Both the position numbers and the translations under genes were made by a program. This document shows positions 1 through 10,994 of a stretch of 64,000 bases of DNA, one piece after another. The first letter of the stretch is position 1; every line of letters starts with the position of its first letter. Origin of the DNA: Ascarosepion bandense (Eukaryota; Mollusca; Cephalopoda; Sepiida; Sepiidae); the NCBI GenBank assembly GCA_037127315.1, contig JBBBDQ010000225.1:2335501-2399500 (forward strand), read 5' to 3'. The notes beneath the pieces were generated by a model, which did no database searches, had not been told where the DNA came from, and saw nothing but the letters and a program-made list of their open reading frames with translations.

Positions 1-283
1 TGATTCAGATATTTACTGGAATATCATAGGATTTGTACTTCTCAACGGGAAGTATAAAATCGAAGATGAAACACTCATATTAAAGAAGGTGAAAATACTT
101 CAGCAGTAGGATGAATACATAGGAGATCTCTTCTATGTATACAATAAAGAGCAACCGACAATGCATAGAAATACCGACGGACTGGAAATATTAAAATCCA
201 AACTGGAACATAGTGGATATAAACGTTGGTTATTTCCTGTAACTTGACCCAACGAGTTGTGATTTCAGTACCAGGCTACAGCA

Positions 284-505
284 GTGGTGAACAAGTAACT
301 TACAGGGTTAGAGGGAGATCTCATGACTTTCAAAAGAGGAATTACTCCGCAAGGGATGAGAATGATATACCCCAGTGATTGTAATAAAGGGTTCGGTTCG
401 AAATTCCTAGCACCTGAAAAGACCGGAGCGTATAACGGCCGAAACGTCGTAAAAATGGCAACAAAGATGAGGACAATAGTCCGAACAATGTAAATACTAT
501 ATACA
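284..505 (+). repeat. SINE-like family A, copy 1 (partial)
   Basis: Closely matches the family A copy at 44586-44894 from 'acagcagtggtgaacaag' through 'ggttcggttcgaaattcc' to 'gaacaatgtaaata'. The central 'GGTTCGAAATTCC' resembles a pol III B box, which is why I call it SINE-like. The left terminal arm present at 44.59 kb is missing here. No coding potential is seen. Confidence 0.6.
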
Positions 506-706
506 TTGATAAATATACATAATGTCCTACGTCTAAGGTACGACTCGGAGTTTCATGCGTTATGCGATCATCAGGTGGATATTTCTCCGAGTCGTGCCAT
601 ATATATATAATACAGCACTGTTAATACAGTAAGCACTGTCTTATTAACACATGAAGAATACTATACATATGTGCACCCTCATATGTATGTATATATTAAT
701 TTACGC

Positions 707-753
<47 letters not shown>

Positions 754-1555
754 GGACATTATCGTCTGAAAAAAAATTCGATGAATAAGGAATTTTTACA
801 AGAATTCATTTAATTTTGTTTCTTTTTTTAATTATAATACTTTATAAAGTTTCAAAAATATTTTTAAAAATTCTTCAAAACCTTATTGCGGTTAGATTAT
901 TAAATCATTAAATAAAGGCTATATTTATTAATCGAAAATTGAAAAGCTTTATACAAATCTTTGAGCCAAAAGATTTCGAAAACAACTTTTAATTTTTTAT
1001 TTTCGTGTGTAAAAAGTTTTTTTTTTAATACGTTATTTCGTGTGTGACATTAAAAGGTCACGTGTTTCACGGTTTCTTCCTCTTAGAAGAAAAAAAATGG
1101 ACAATAATGTCAATTCTAGTCAACCATATTTAGCTTGTCAACACATCCGTTATTCTGACTCAATAACGAGTCAGAAAAATATGACCACCGTGAGTAAGAA
1201 ATAATTGTATTCTAAATTTTATGCTTTAAACAAGTAATATTTGTTTCAAATCAGATCAATTTAAATTTACTTATTTTCCAAAAATAACAGGACACAGATG
1301 TATACCTTTTTACAAGATTTTCAAAATGTTGAAAAACTTTTGTTTAAATATGGCTATTTTTAATGTTTTAACTGAAGACGCTCAAATGTTGAGATTGAGA
1401 TTCCAATCAATATAATTGCTGTTTGAAATATACCAGAAGATTTTACTTACTGGATATAGTAAAAATATTTATTTAGCTTTCAATTAAAGCTAAAACGAAA
1501 ACTTCAATAATTTTTTTTCCTTAAAAACATCATTTTAAAACTTAGGTATCGAAAA
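506..1555. other. AT-rich stretch with (AT)n microsatellite, no gene
   Basis: About 1 kb of AT-rich sequence. A pure (AT)n run lies at about 708-750. Short inverted words around 535-597 ('cgactcggag' and 'ctccgagtcg') could form a small hairpin. No ORF or recognisable element was found. Confidence 0.6.
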
Positions 1556-1559
1556 TGAA

Positions 1560-2170
1560 TAGAGGCGTGGTGAGTACGAAATAAAAATAACTCTTTTCTT
1601 TACTGGTCGCAAATTCGCGAGTCAGTGTGAAAATCTATTTTTTGACCATTAGGAAAAAGGATTGCTTCCGTGACGAGGAAAAGATTTCGCGAGCAAATGT
1701 GAAATATCTATTAACCAATGAAAAGAGAGTTATTTACAGAAAAAATTGAACTTTCAATAACCCGTGTCATATGTCATCCCACCAAAAACGAGCTTACGTT
1801 TCGAGCTGACCACGTGATCGATGTGCTACATATTTCAAGTTTTTCGGTCGGTCAGTCAGAGATTAGGGAGCTGATAACAGAGAGGACACAATGTAGCAAG
1901 AAAATAGTCAGGCCGCCTCCGGTGACCCATGCACGCACTCTCTCATTTTTTTGCGTGCTGTTTTCTTTATCTTTCCTTCTTCCTCTTCACCTACCCGCCG
2001 TACACAAAAAGAAAGAGAGGAACAAGACATTACTACTACTTTGTTAATGCACACGGTAAAAAAAAATGGACTTTTCTGTACAAATCACATTTCACAAACA
2101 AATTCTTAATTCTGTAAACACCTTACTACATTTTCTCTTAGAATATTTTGACAGTTTAATAATTTCACTT
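1560..2170 (+). repeat. Dispersed repeat family B, copy 1
   Basis: Shares ordered blocks with copies at 2600-3300, 43868-44390, 44395-45555 (inverted) and 14720-15110 (inverted). The blocks are 'gtgagtacgaaataaaaata', the 'attaaccaatgaaa' box, a pyrimidine-rich stretch 'gtgctgttttctttatc', 'cacctacccgccgtacac' and 'ttctgtacaaatcacat'. A short ORF inside is not conserved between copies. Could be an LTR or a non-autonomous element; its class is not resolved. Confidence 0.65.
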
Positions 2171-2599
2171 CCTACACTTCCTTTTATTGGTTAAGCTTCG
2201 GATATTTTGAGAGTGTTGTTAATGTATATTATTTTAATTTTATTTTTTGGATAGAGTTTTCCATATATAACTTTTCCATTTCGAGTTCTGATTATCAGTG
2301 GTTGAATGTGTTAATTTTTCTGTAGGTATTAATTTGTTTTTGATTTGTTTCGTTTAACATCAGGGTGTTAAATGATGTATTTGGATGTAAGTGTTGGAAT
2401 ATAGTACATTTGTCTATATTAGATGTCATCGATTTCGTTTAATAATGTATCGAACATCTTGTGTAACTATGATTTAGGTTTAAATAATGCTTTTACTATT
2501 TTTCTTCTTTTTAAATTATTTTTGCGTAGTATGCGTAATCATTAGGATTAAGTGTGGGTAGATTATGTGATTATTGTTGCGTTTTGAATCTGTGGGGAG

Positions 2600-3300
2600 T
2601 AGAAAATATAAATAGCTTTCTTTTCTTTACTGTTTGCAAATTCGTGAGCAAGTATGAAAATATTTATTAACCAATGAAAGGAGAGCGAAACAACGGAACT
2701 TTCAATGAGCCGTGTCACGCTTCTTCTCGCTTAAAAATGAGTTTGCATTGGGAGCTGACCACGTGATTGACTTGGCTACACATTTCGCGTATTTCAGTCA
2801 GCACAGAAATATAGAGAGAAAGAAGCACAGAGCACTCAACCCAGCACAATATAACAAACTGACGATCGGGTACGACTTCCCGGCGATCCGTATTCTCATC
2901 CTCTCACTTTCTCTCGTGCTGTTTTCTTTATTTCTCTTTCTTCCTCTTCACCTACTCGCCGTTCACAAAAGAAAGAGAGGAACAGTACATTACTATTAAT
3001 TTGTTGATACATTCAGCAAAAACATGGACTTAATCTTTTTCTGTACAAATCAAATTTTATATTTTACTAAAATGGACGAACTCTGAATTCTTTAAACTCC
3101 TCACTACAATTTCTCTTAGAACATTTTCACAGTTAATTTCATACATACAATTTGATGTTATGCTGTTTGATAAATAAATTTTCATTTATTTATACAAACG
3201 AAATAGTTTTATTCTTTCAACCTACTGATGATAATCTTAAATTATGGGGAGTTCGGTTATGTTTGGCAACGTCAGTTTATTAAACATGACCGAGCTTCCT
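2600..3300 (+). repeat. Dispersed repeat family B, copy 2 (with 3' end)
   Basis: Same block order as copy 1 and extends further, to the block 'aatcttaaattatggggag' followed by 'ttcggttatgtttggcaac'. That block also terminates the copies at 45.7 kb and, inverted, at 44.4 and 46.2 kb. It defines the 3' end of the family. The 430 bases between copies 1 and 2 show nothing recognisable. Confidence 0.6.
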
Positions 3301-3510
3301 GTAAATCTATGAGGATTCGTGTTGGTTTGCGTTCTGCTTGATGCTTTCTAAATGAGTACGTATGTTCATTATTCATTTCACTGATGAAAGTCAATTTTTA
3401 GTGCGGTGTTTTCCATACTATTAGTAATGACATGTAAATGTTCGTTATTTTTTCTAGTTTCCTTTTTCAATGTTTTTTTGATAGTTTGAATTGTTCGTTC
3501 AACTATTCTA

Positions 3511-4348
3511 CAGGGTGCGATGATAAATTGTCTTCTAAATTATGCAAAAATGAAAATAACACTAATGTCTCATTTTAATAAATATATTTATCAAAATTAC
3601 ACATTTTTTTTTTAAATACTAAGAAGTAAATTTTTTCAATAAAATAGCAATTGCCCTCAACCACAGCCTCCAGACTGTAATTTCATAATCATCTAAAACT
3701 CTTCTTGGTGGTCTCCTTGTTTGGTGAATTGCATTCAGTTCATCTTTGATGTTACGAGTAGTTTTATTGATCTCTCGTTCAACTGCGCCCCACACATAAT
3801 AATCAAGGGGATTCCAGTCTGGGGTGTTAGGTGGCCATATGTAAAAGGTGATGTGGTCGCAAAAATTGTCTGACAATGACTGGGCTCTCTTTCTTGTGTA
3901 ACATAATGCAGCGTTCTATTGCTAGACATAGTTTCTTCCCACAGCTACTCTCTTGGCCCAGAATAGCACTACCTCCTCAAGACACGTGATGTAGGCCTCC
4001 GTGTTGAGTCTGAGGCCCTGTAAGAAGATGAATGAAAGCATAACGCCCCCATCACTAGTGATCACTCCATAAACCATGTTTGATTGGATATTTGGTTTTT
4101 ATCACTCTCAGTGCATCTTTTAGTTTGATACCCAAACACTCTGAAAATTTCCGGTGCGAATGCCAAGCAGTACAGCAAAACGTTTCCAAATTTTTGGTAG
4201 AGTGAATTTATGCTGCTCTATTTCCCACAGACAGTACCCAACGGATTCTACTATACAAAATACAGTCGACAAAATGAAAGACAAACAATGCACATGAGCT
4301 AAATGTAAAAAATAAATAAAATGGCGGCAATTTACCCATCGTACCCTG
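3511..4348 (-). mobile_element. Internally deleted mariner-type DNA transposon
   Basis: Bounded by matching terminal inverted repeats: 'cagggtgcgatga' at 3511 and the reverse complement of 'cagggtacgatggg' ending at 4348. Each end is flanked by TA (3509-3510, 4349-4350), the standard Tc1/mariner target duplication. At 838 bp it is much shorter than a usual mariner of about 1.3 kb, so it carries internal deletions. It encodes the broken transposase listed separately. Confidence 0.85.
3619..4095 (-). pseudogene. mariner transposase C-terminal half, frameshifted
   Basis: Reading on the minus strand from about 4080, one frame gives a block beginning MVYGVITSDGGVM, and another (3619-3876) contains PPNTPDWNPLDYYVWG. 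Both are hallmark stretches of the DD(34)D catalytic domain of mariner transposases, which cut and paste the element. The blocks lie in different frames, with further frameshifts between them (about 3880-3930). The N-terminal DNA-binding half is not recognisable upstream. It is non-functional. Confidence 0.85.
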
Positions 4349-4556
4349 TATGTGGCTATGTGTAATTTGGGCTTGTGATTATATTTCATTTTTTGTGAAC
4401 GTTTTAAACGAGTAAACTTTAAACTTAGGTCGTCCGTTAGATACATTAATTTGTGGAATTCCAAGTTCGGCAAATTATGCTCTGTTACATCGTTTGATTG
4501 TGTCGGATATCAAATTTGGAACTTGGGATATATCAAAGTATTTTGTAGTATAATTC

Positions 4557-5952
4557 TGTCATGGTGGCATCACCCATTACAACGTATTGAACTCTTCTAT
4601 CTACTACATATACTTTTTTTTAAAATCATATCACCCCGAGCAAGGCGGTAACGCCACTGATGTGCAGGGGGCTACGTAAGAGTGAAAAGATTGGAAAAGA
4701 GAAAACCGGAGACCCCATCCTAAGCAGGGAACAAGGAATGAACCGCTTCACCTGTTCAATAGACGAGGGTGGAGTGTGAACCGGGCGATAGGCTAGTCTA
4801 TCTACTCCAATTGAAAAGAAAAGAAAAAGGAATGAAAAGATTGGAAAATAGAAAACCGGAAACCACATCCTAATCAGGGAACAAGGGATGAGCCTCTTCA
4901 CCTGTTCAATAGACGTGGGTGGAGTGTGAACTGGGCGATAGTTTAGTGTATCTACTCCAATTGAAAAAAAAAGAAAGAAAAAGGAGTGAAAAGATTGGAA
5001 AAGAGAAAACCGGAAACCACATCCTAATCAGGGAACAAGGGATGAGCCTCTTCACCTGTTCAATAGACGTGGGTGGAGTGTGAACTGGGCGATAGTTTAG
5101 TGTATCTACTCCAATTGAAAAGAAAAGAAAAAGGAATGAAAAGATTGGAAAATAGAAAACCGGAAACCACATCCTAAACAGGGAACAAGGGATGAGCCTC
5201 TTCACCTGTTCAATAGACGTGGGTGGAGTGTGAACCGGGCGATAGTTTAGTGTATCTACTCCAATTGAAAAGAAAAGAAAAAGGAATGAAAAGATTGGAA
5301 AATAGAAAACCGGAAACCACATCCTAAACAGGGAACAAGGGATGAGCCTCTTCACCTGTTCAATAGACGTGGGTGGAGTGTGAACCGGGCGATAGTTTAG
5401 TCTATCTACTCCAAATGAGAAAAAAAATTAGGGTAGTGAACTGTAACTTAATGTCCGACAGCCAGAGAAGTTTTTGCGAATTTAAAAAAACAAAACCAAA
5501 CGTTCAATTAAGCATGGGAAGTTTAAAATTAAGCAAGAGGGGAAAAAAAAAGAAGACTTTTGAGATATTTAAAGAAAGTTGCAAACCATCCTAGACACGT
5601 TACTGCCAGTAAGCTAAAAAATAATTTTTAACTTTTTGGTCAGTCCACGTGATACAGAGTGAGGGTCGGTTGTCAACTGTAGCCAGTATCTGTGCATCAG
5701 AGGGGTCGAGGAACTAAAAACAACAGTCCGTTAAAAACAGATAATCTAAAGGCCGGTACGAACAAAAGAAACACAGAGACAAGTAATCTAACAGTCCGCT
5801 ACGAAAAATAGAGCGAGAAACAAGTAATCCAGCAACCAGAAAAACTTTTGCCAATTAAAAAAAAATGTTCAATTGGGCATGGAAAGTTGGAAGGTTTTAA
5901 AATTAAGTAAAAGAAAAGCAGGTGAAAGTAGATACTATGTATTCCAATTCAA

Positions 5953-5984
<32 letters not shown>

Positions 5985-6484
5985 AAAAAAAAGAAAAAAA
6001 AGAAAAAAAGAAAAAAAAGGCAAGTTAAAAAATTTACTAAGTTTTAACTTAGTATAAGTCTAAATCAAACTTAAGAGCCAAAATAGTAACTTGCAAAATA
6101 CTACCAATGACAAAAACATTTAAAACTAAAACAGCACAAAAATCAAAACAAGTAAATAAATAAAAAAGGACAGACAAAAAGACATTCAAACCAACTTACA
6201 AGCAGATAACAAACTGAAGGTTGGGTGAACATTTCGAAGACAACGCCAAAATATGAATTCTTCTAACAAGAGGTGGGAGCAGAAGAGCGATAGGCCGAGA
6301 TAGACAAGACTGCTACCGTATTACCATTGCGAGTCCCAGTTCTAGTATTACTACCTAACCCATATTTATCGTTCTACTAACAGAGTTCCAAGTATTTGTA
6401 TTTTGCTGTGTTTAATATATATTCTTATTTCCTATTTTGGTTGTTATATTTTTTCTTGCTGGACTCTTAACCGGGTCCATGACA
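4557..6484 (+). repeat. Gyp1 5' LTR, interrupted
   Basis: Bases 4557-4615 and about 6259-6484 together align with the 3' LTR at 13446-13733, including 'gactgctaccgtattaccat' and 'ttatcgttctactaacagag'. The LTR ends in ACA at 6484. The gap between the two parts is a retroposon insertion beginning with a poly-T tract. Confidence 0.85.
4616..6258 (-). mobile_element. CR1-like non-LTR 3' end with five tandem ~150-bp units, inserted in Gyp1 LTR
   Basis: Read on the minus strand the insertion ends in the family tail, complementary to 'tcaccccgagcaaggcggta', followed by poly-A (poly-T at 4616-4624). Upstream are five tandem units spaced about 150-154 bp, with the anchor 'cacctgttcaatagac' near 4749, 4899, 5053, 5203 and 5353. 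The units stay open on the minus strand (ORFs 4626-4901 and 4906-5355, repeating RLIPCSL..MWFPVF). The remaining 5420-6258 contains two diverged copies of a 'ttcaatt..gcatgg..gtt' block and a poly-A/G tract (about 5949-6018). Confidence 0.7.
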
Positions 6485-6486
6485 AG

Positions 6487-6504
6487 TGGCGACGAAGAAT
6501 TCAA
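6487..6504 (+). promoter_or_regulatory. Gyp1 primer-binding site candidate
   Basis: Starts two bases after the LTR end with TGGCGACGAAGAATTC. The TGG start is as expected for pairing with a tRNA 3' CCA end. The tRNA is not identified. Confidence 0.55.
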
Positions 6505-7820
6505 TCAAATTCACGCGGAGATATATATATAAAAAAAAAAAAGAAAAGAAAAAGAAAAACAGTGTCCCACACGACTAGTGGCATCGTAGACTCAAAAAAT
6601 TCACGCGGAGTTATAAAAAAGAAAGACATTGTCCGACGACAAAATATTCAAAAAATTACGCGGAGATAAAGGAAGTTTTTAAACAGTCGCAACGACAAAA
6701 AGCGACGAGGATATTTGTAGCGGGGTCGTCAAAGCGGTGCCGTTAACCCCGCTAGGAGTTAAAGTATTATGATCAAATCAAAGATAACGAAGACGAGGAT
6801 ATAAATTTAAGCCAAATTTTATTTACAAATCTGGCAAAAAATGATTGTGAAGTCGAGAATGATTGTGAAGTCGAGCAGTGCCAATCGGAAGATCGCCTTG
6901 TTTCAGGGCGGTAGACTAGAGGCTGGCAGGGCAGTGCAAAGGTAGCTTGTTCGTCCTTAGGATGGTGGTTGCTAGGGGTTCTGCTTGGTAGTTTTTGGAA
7001 GGACTGTTGCTGGTAACTGCTTCTGCTGCTGGAGTCATGTAGCCCTTTGAAGAACTTTCACATATGTAAATGGTTCGTTCTTAGAAGGACTGTCGCATAC
7101 GTAATCAGTTGATCCTTAAAAGACTGTTGCATATGTAGTTGTACGGTCCTTAAAAAGACTGTTGCATATGTAATCGGATAGTCCTAAAAAGGACTGTTGC
7201 TGGTGGTGGCTGCTGGTGGATTTGGCACATTAAGCTGAGAGCGGCTGGTTTTACTGGGGCCGCTGCTGGCGGCTGGCGGCTGCTGCTATGCTCAGCGACA
7301 AAGGTCGGTCAGACGCAGGTGATAGGGGGAGCGTGTCGCTCTACCCTGGAGCCTCTAGAATCTGGTGAAAGAAATCGGCTATGTTTATGTCAGTCGCGGT
7401 CAGCAACGTTGCCCAGTTAATAATGTTTTTTGATTGTCGATTAAAATTTACCTTCCACTTTTCAATGTACACATGGGTTTCATTTGAACACCATGTGTAT
7501 ATAAATTAGTTTCAGGTCATGTTTTTTGTTTTGACTTTTGGAAACGCGCAAATTAATGGCTTCACTCTATCTTCCGTGGTGACGCTTTTAGACGTTTGAG
7601 TAGCCGGCAGTAACTTCTGGTCGGATGCGATATATTCAAAGAATTCACGTTTTTGAACTGCATTTGTCATACGAAGTGGCGACAGGGTTAAAGGAAATAC
7701 CTCCTTGCACAACTACGTAAAAAAGGGTTTTTCTTTTCTCCTCCTCACAGAAATAAGTGAAAAAAAAAAAAGAAGAATTCCAAGCAGTAATTGTTGAACT
7801 GTTAAAAAAAACAATATAGA
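6505..7820. other. Gyp1 leader with unexplained repeats
   Basis: No convincing ORF. 'aattcacgcggag'-type words recur near 6508, 6599 and 6650. A short palindrome TAGCGGGGT...ACCCCGCTA sits near 6717-6754. Degenerate ~47-bp tandem units carrying 'gactgttgcatatgtaa' lie at about 7060-7200. A second 'aagtggcgaca' like that next to the primer site occurs near 7674, which may mark another inserted LTR-like block. Unresolved. Confidence 0.4.
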
Positions 7821-7821
7821 A

Positions 7822-8898
7822 ATGCAGCAAAAAATAAAACCAGACATATGGAATTACAAGAATCAATACTGAAAGTGATAAACAACAAAGAACAGAACAG
7901 CGGTAAAGAGTCTACATTTTCTCAGAACGCAATATGGAACTCAATTTTCAAATTCAAATTTCACGTACTCTCCTGACGAGGATAAAACTTTCGAGGACTA
8001 CTTTAGGAGATACGAGAAGTTTTTTTTAATCGATTGTGGACATGGTCAGACACAAAGAAATTGAGGTTATTATTAAGAAAACTGGGGACTGCTGAACATA
8101 CAAAGTTCGTTGATTTATATACTGCCCAAAAAGACTAACGAATTAACTTTCGAGGAAGCAGTGAAATGCTTAACAGAACATTTTAACCCGAAGACGTCAC
8201 TTTTCTATGAAAGGTGAAAATGCTTTAACCTAACAAAAAAGACGATGAAGATTACATCACGTTTGCAGCAATTGTAAATAAACACTGCGACGATTTTAAA
8301 CTATCAGAACTCTCTTCAGACAATCTTAAATGCTTAATCTTTGTTCAGGGACTAGTCTCAACAAAAGACTCTGAAATGGGAAAGAGAATATTGACAAAAC
8401 TTCAAAACTAACATTACAGAAGCTAGCAAAAGATTGTCAGAGGTGTTTAAGTGTCAAGAAAGACTCAGGGGACATAGAAGAATAAGGCATTGCACATGTA
8501 CGCAAAGTAAACAGAAATACATATTTTTTACCCTCCCCAAAGAAAAATCAAAATAATTATGAATTCAAAAGAAAACCTCCTCCTAGTCCGTGTTACAGAT
8601 GTGGAGCTCTTCACTGGTATTAAGACTGCATGTATCGATATAAAACCTGTTCAGCATGTAACAGAATGGGACACAAAAGTTCTAATTGCAGAACTAGAAC
8701 TGGAAACAGAAGCAGGGTAAGAGCTGCCAGAACGGAACATGAGGACAGAGTGAACATAATGAAATACGTAGTAGTAGAAATTCTAAACAAAAAGAATCAA
8801 ATTACAGCTAGATTCAGGCTTCGATTTGACTATCATCAGTTTGCAAACATGGAGAAAACTAAATAAGCCCACCATGCTACAGACAGACAAAATTGCAA
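7822..8898 (+). pseudogene. Gyp1 gag and protease, several frameshifts and stops
   Basis: Fragments in several frames read as a Gypsy Gag. A capsid-like block starts near 7970 (FEDYFRRYEKFF). Two CCHC zinc knuckles follow near 8588-8690, the second intact as CSACNRMGHKSSNC within an ORF from 8630. An aspartic protease start with the active-site motif LDSGFDLTIIS lies in another frame at about 8800-8840. Gag would package the RNA; the protease would mature Gag-Pol. The reading breaks off at 8898, where a foreign LTR-like block begins. Confidence 0.75.
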
Positions 8899-10280
8899 TG
8901 TGACACTATCTCCCGCTGATATATTCTTTTTGTTTGGTTTAATACAACGGAGAGAGAAATTAATATTAGTGGTATTATTAGTTCTGCTTTATTGTATATC
9001 GCGATGTGAGCTTATGTAAAAAAATATTTTTAATACGTGTACATGTACGTGTAAAATCTGGGGAATAGATAAATTAGCTGACAATTTGAAAAAGAGGGAA
9101 AGAAATATAGTTTTCTTTCTTTTTCATAGACGAAACGGATTGTTTTGGGACAGGTGGAAATTTGACAAAATGGTCGCAGTCATAACAAAATGTTGGGATT
9201 TACTTGATGAGGTCAGGTAGGGTTAAATCCTCAACAGTTGTTCCTGGGAACTGAAAAATCTAAAGATGATGTAATCGAAAGAAAGAAGACAGAAAACATT
9301 ACGTCATGTGAGTTGCTGATATTTCATTCGTCGAGCCATGGCTCCCCGCAAATCGTGTTGGTGGAAAATAATCTCATTGGTTAAAAGCCTTGAGTCGGCT
9401 AAATTCACCGAGAGGATTGGGGATGGTTATAAAAATGGAGACTCAGCGAGAAAAATCGGAAGGTTTGTGGGGAGAGTCTCTGAAATTGCAGTCGAAATGT
9501 AACGACCATGGAAAAGGGTTCCAAACTGGAAAGCCATGACCCCCAGCTGGTCGCCTACCACAGAACTTATGGCTAAAGAGTCAATATCGAACGAAGCCTA
9601 TCACCGATTAACTTAAAGAGTTAATGTTGAATAATGCGTCTTCGATAGGAATTCCGAAAGAACGTTATTGTTTTTTTAAATTATGGGGAGAATTGAAATT
9701 TCTGATTCCTCGTTCGCTCTACTTCGGTAAATTTTGTTAAGCTCCGATAAGAACCCGAAAGAACTTTGCTGTTTTAAAAGTTGCATAGAGAATTGACAGC
9801 CCTGATTATAGAGAATATGTGAAAAGATTTTAATGAAAATTCGAAAAGCTCTGATTACTTTAACGAAACTTAGAAAAGACATTTTTATGATTGAAAGCTC
9901 TGATATTTTGAAAACTCTCTCTCTCTCTCCGTTGTAAACTGGCATTCCGACAACTGCATTATCTGCTCCTGTAACTAATAATTATTTTTTTTATAAAGAC
10001 CTTATTCGTAACTCTCCAGTCGTCTTCGACCTTATTCATTTATTTAATATTTGTTTTGGTGCTGTATTTATTTTTAACCACAAGTGTACACAAATGCCCG
10101 GTTTGGGTCTGGTGGAAAGACGGCTACTGAATTTGCACAACGCGACTTTCTGAGATCAAATCACAACCTGGGCAGTCGTTTGTTGTCATAATAGACGTCT
10201 TCCAGCTTCTGTAACGAGATCATCACGACCAGCAACAGCGTCCCGAAAGCGTCGACATAACTGGTACCGTTTCGACATCA
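8899..10280 (+). repeat. LTR-like family C, copy 1, inside Gyp1
   Basis: Starts TGTGACACTATCTC and matches the copy at 58134-59355 over most of its length, with indels. Shared blocks include 'acaacggagagagaaatt', a TATA-like 'ggttataaaaatgg' at about 9424, 'tctctctccgttgtaaa' and 'ggtgctgtatttattttt'. A TG start, a core-promoter-like TATA box and no ORF suggest an LTR plus leader. The right boundary is uncertain. Confidence 0.6.
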
Positions 10281-10985
10281 TTGCAGCAGGATCCGTTCCC
10301 GAACCGGCAAGCGACCGAGCCCATCATTCAGCCGGTTGGCAGAGTCACAATTAGCCAGCCCGGACAAAAGTGTTATACATATTGGTTGCCGTGACCGAGG
10401 ATCGACCCTGAATCCACCGAACGAGTCTCGGAAGAAACAAGTACCAGGTAAGACACTTTTTTGGTTCTCCTTGTAATTCTGGTGGCTGCCGAGTTCCTGT
10501 GGATCGATTTCCTTCTCGTTTCTCATTGATTACTGGTTGTATTGTTTCAATCACTGGGAGGAACAGGGAATGACTGGGTCGAAGATAGACGATAGAGAAC
10601 ACAGACGGTCCGAAGGCTTATGGAGTCTGTCGGGGGAGCCGAGCCCTGGGGGAGAGGTGAAGGTGTTAAAAATCTGGTTAGCTGCCGTAGATAAAAGTCA
10701 ACTAGTCTACGGGCAGGCTGAGAGAAAGATGGTATGCGTAGAAAGGGAATGGGAAGAAGAGGATGAGATACTCCTCTTCTAACTCCGAGAAAAATGGAGG
10801 AATGAAAGAGTATTGGACTGCCATTCGATGGAGAATGAGGAGGTCCAGAGTCCACAGTCGAAACCATCTGGTCGATTGTTAAAAGAACAATCGGCGGTAG
10901 CACTGGCCAAAGAGAGCCAGGGAGTGTGGGTTCTGTGAGAGCCCCGAACACCCGGAAAGTGATTATTCCCATGGGAGCATTGGGG
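10281..10985. other. GC-richer unassigned block between inserted LTR-like sequence and Gyp1 pol
   Basis: Less AT-rich than its surroundings. Short ORFs on both strands (for example 10537-10782 + and 10547-10999 -) have no motif I recognise. It replaces the missing end of protease and start of reverse transcriptase in Gyp1, so it may be leader or gag sequence of the inserted family C element. Confidence 0.35.
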
Positions 10986-10994
10986 GTGAAGGGC

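Noticed and set aside
391..420. tRNA gene, from the B-box-like 'ggttcgaaattcc'
   Set aside because: No cloverleaf arms or anticodon loop could be formed; it recurs as part of a dispersed repeat.
1718..2047. 109-codon plus-strand ORF
   Set aside because: Lies in family B; the frame is not kept in the copies at 2.6 and 43.9 kb.
4906..5355. 149-codon minus-strand repetitive ORF
   Set aside because: Same CR1-like tandem unit, inside an LTR.
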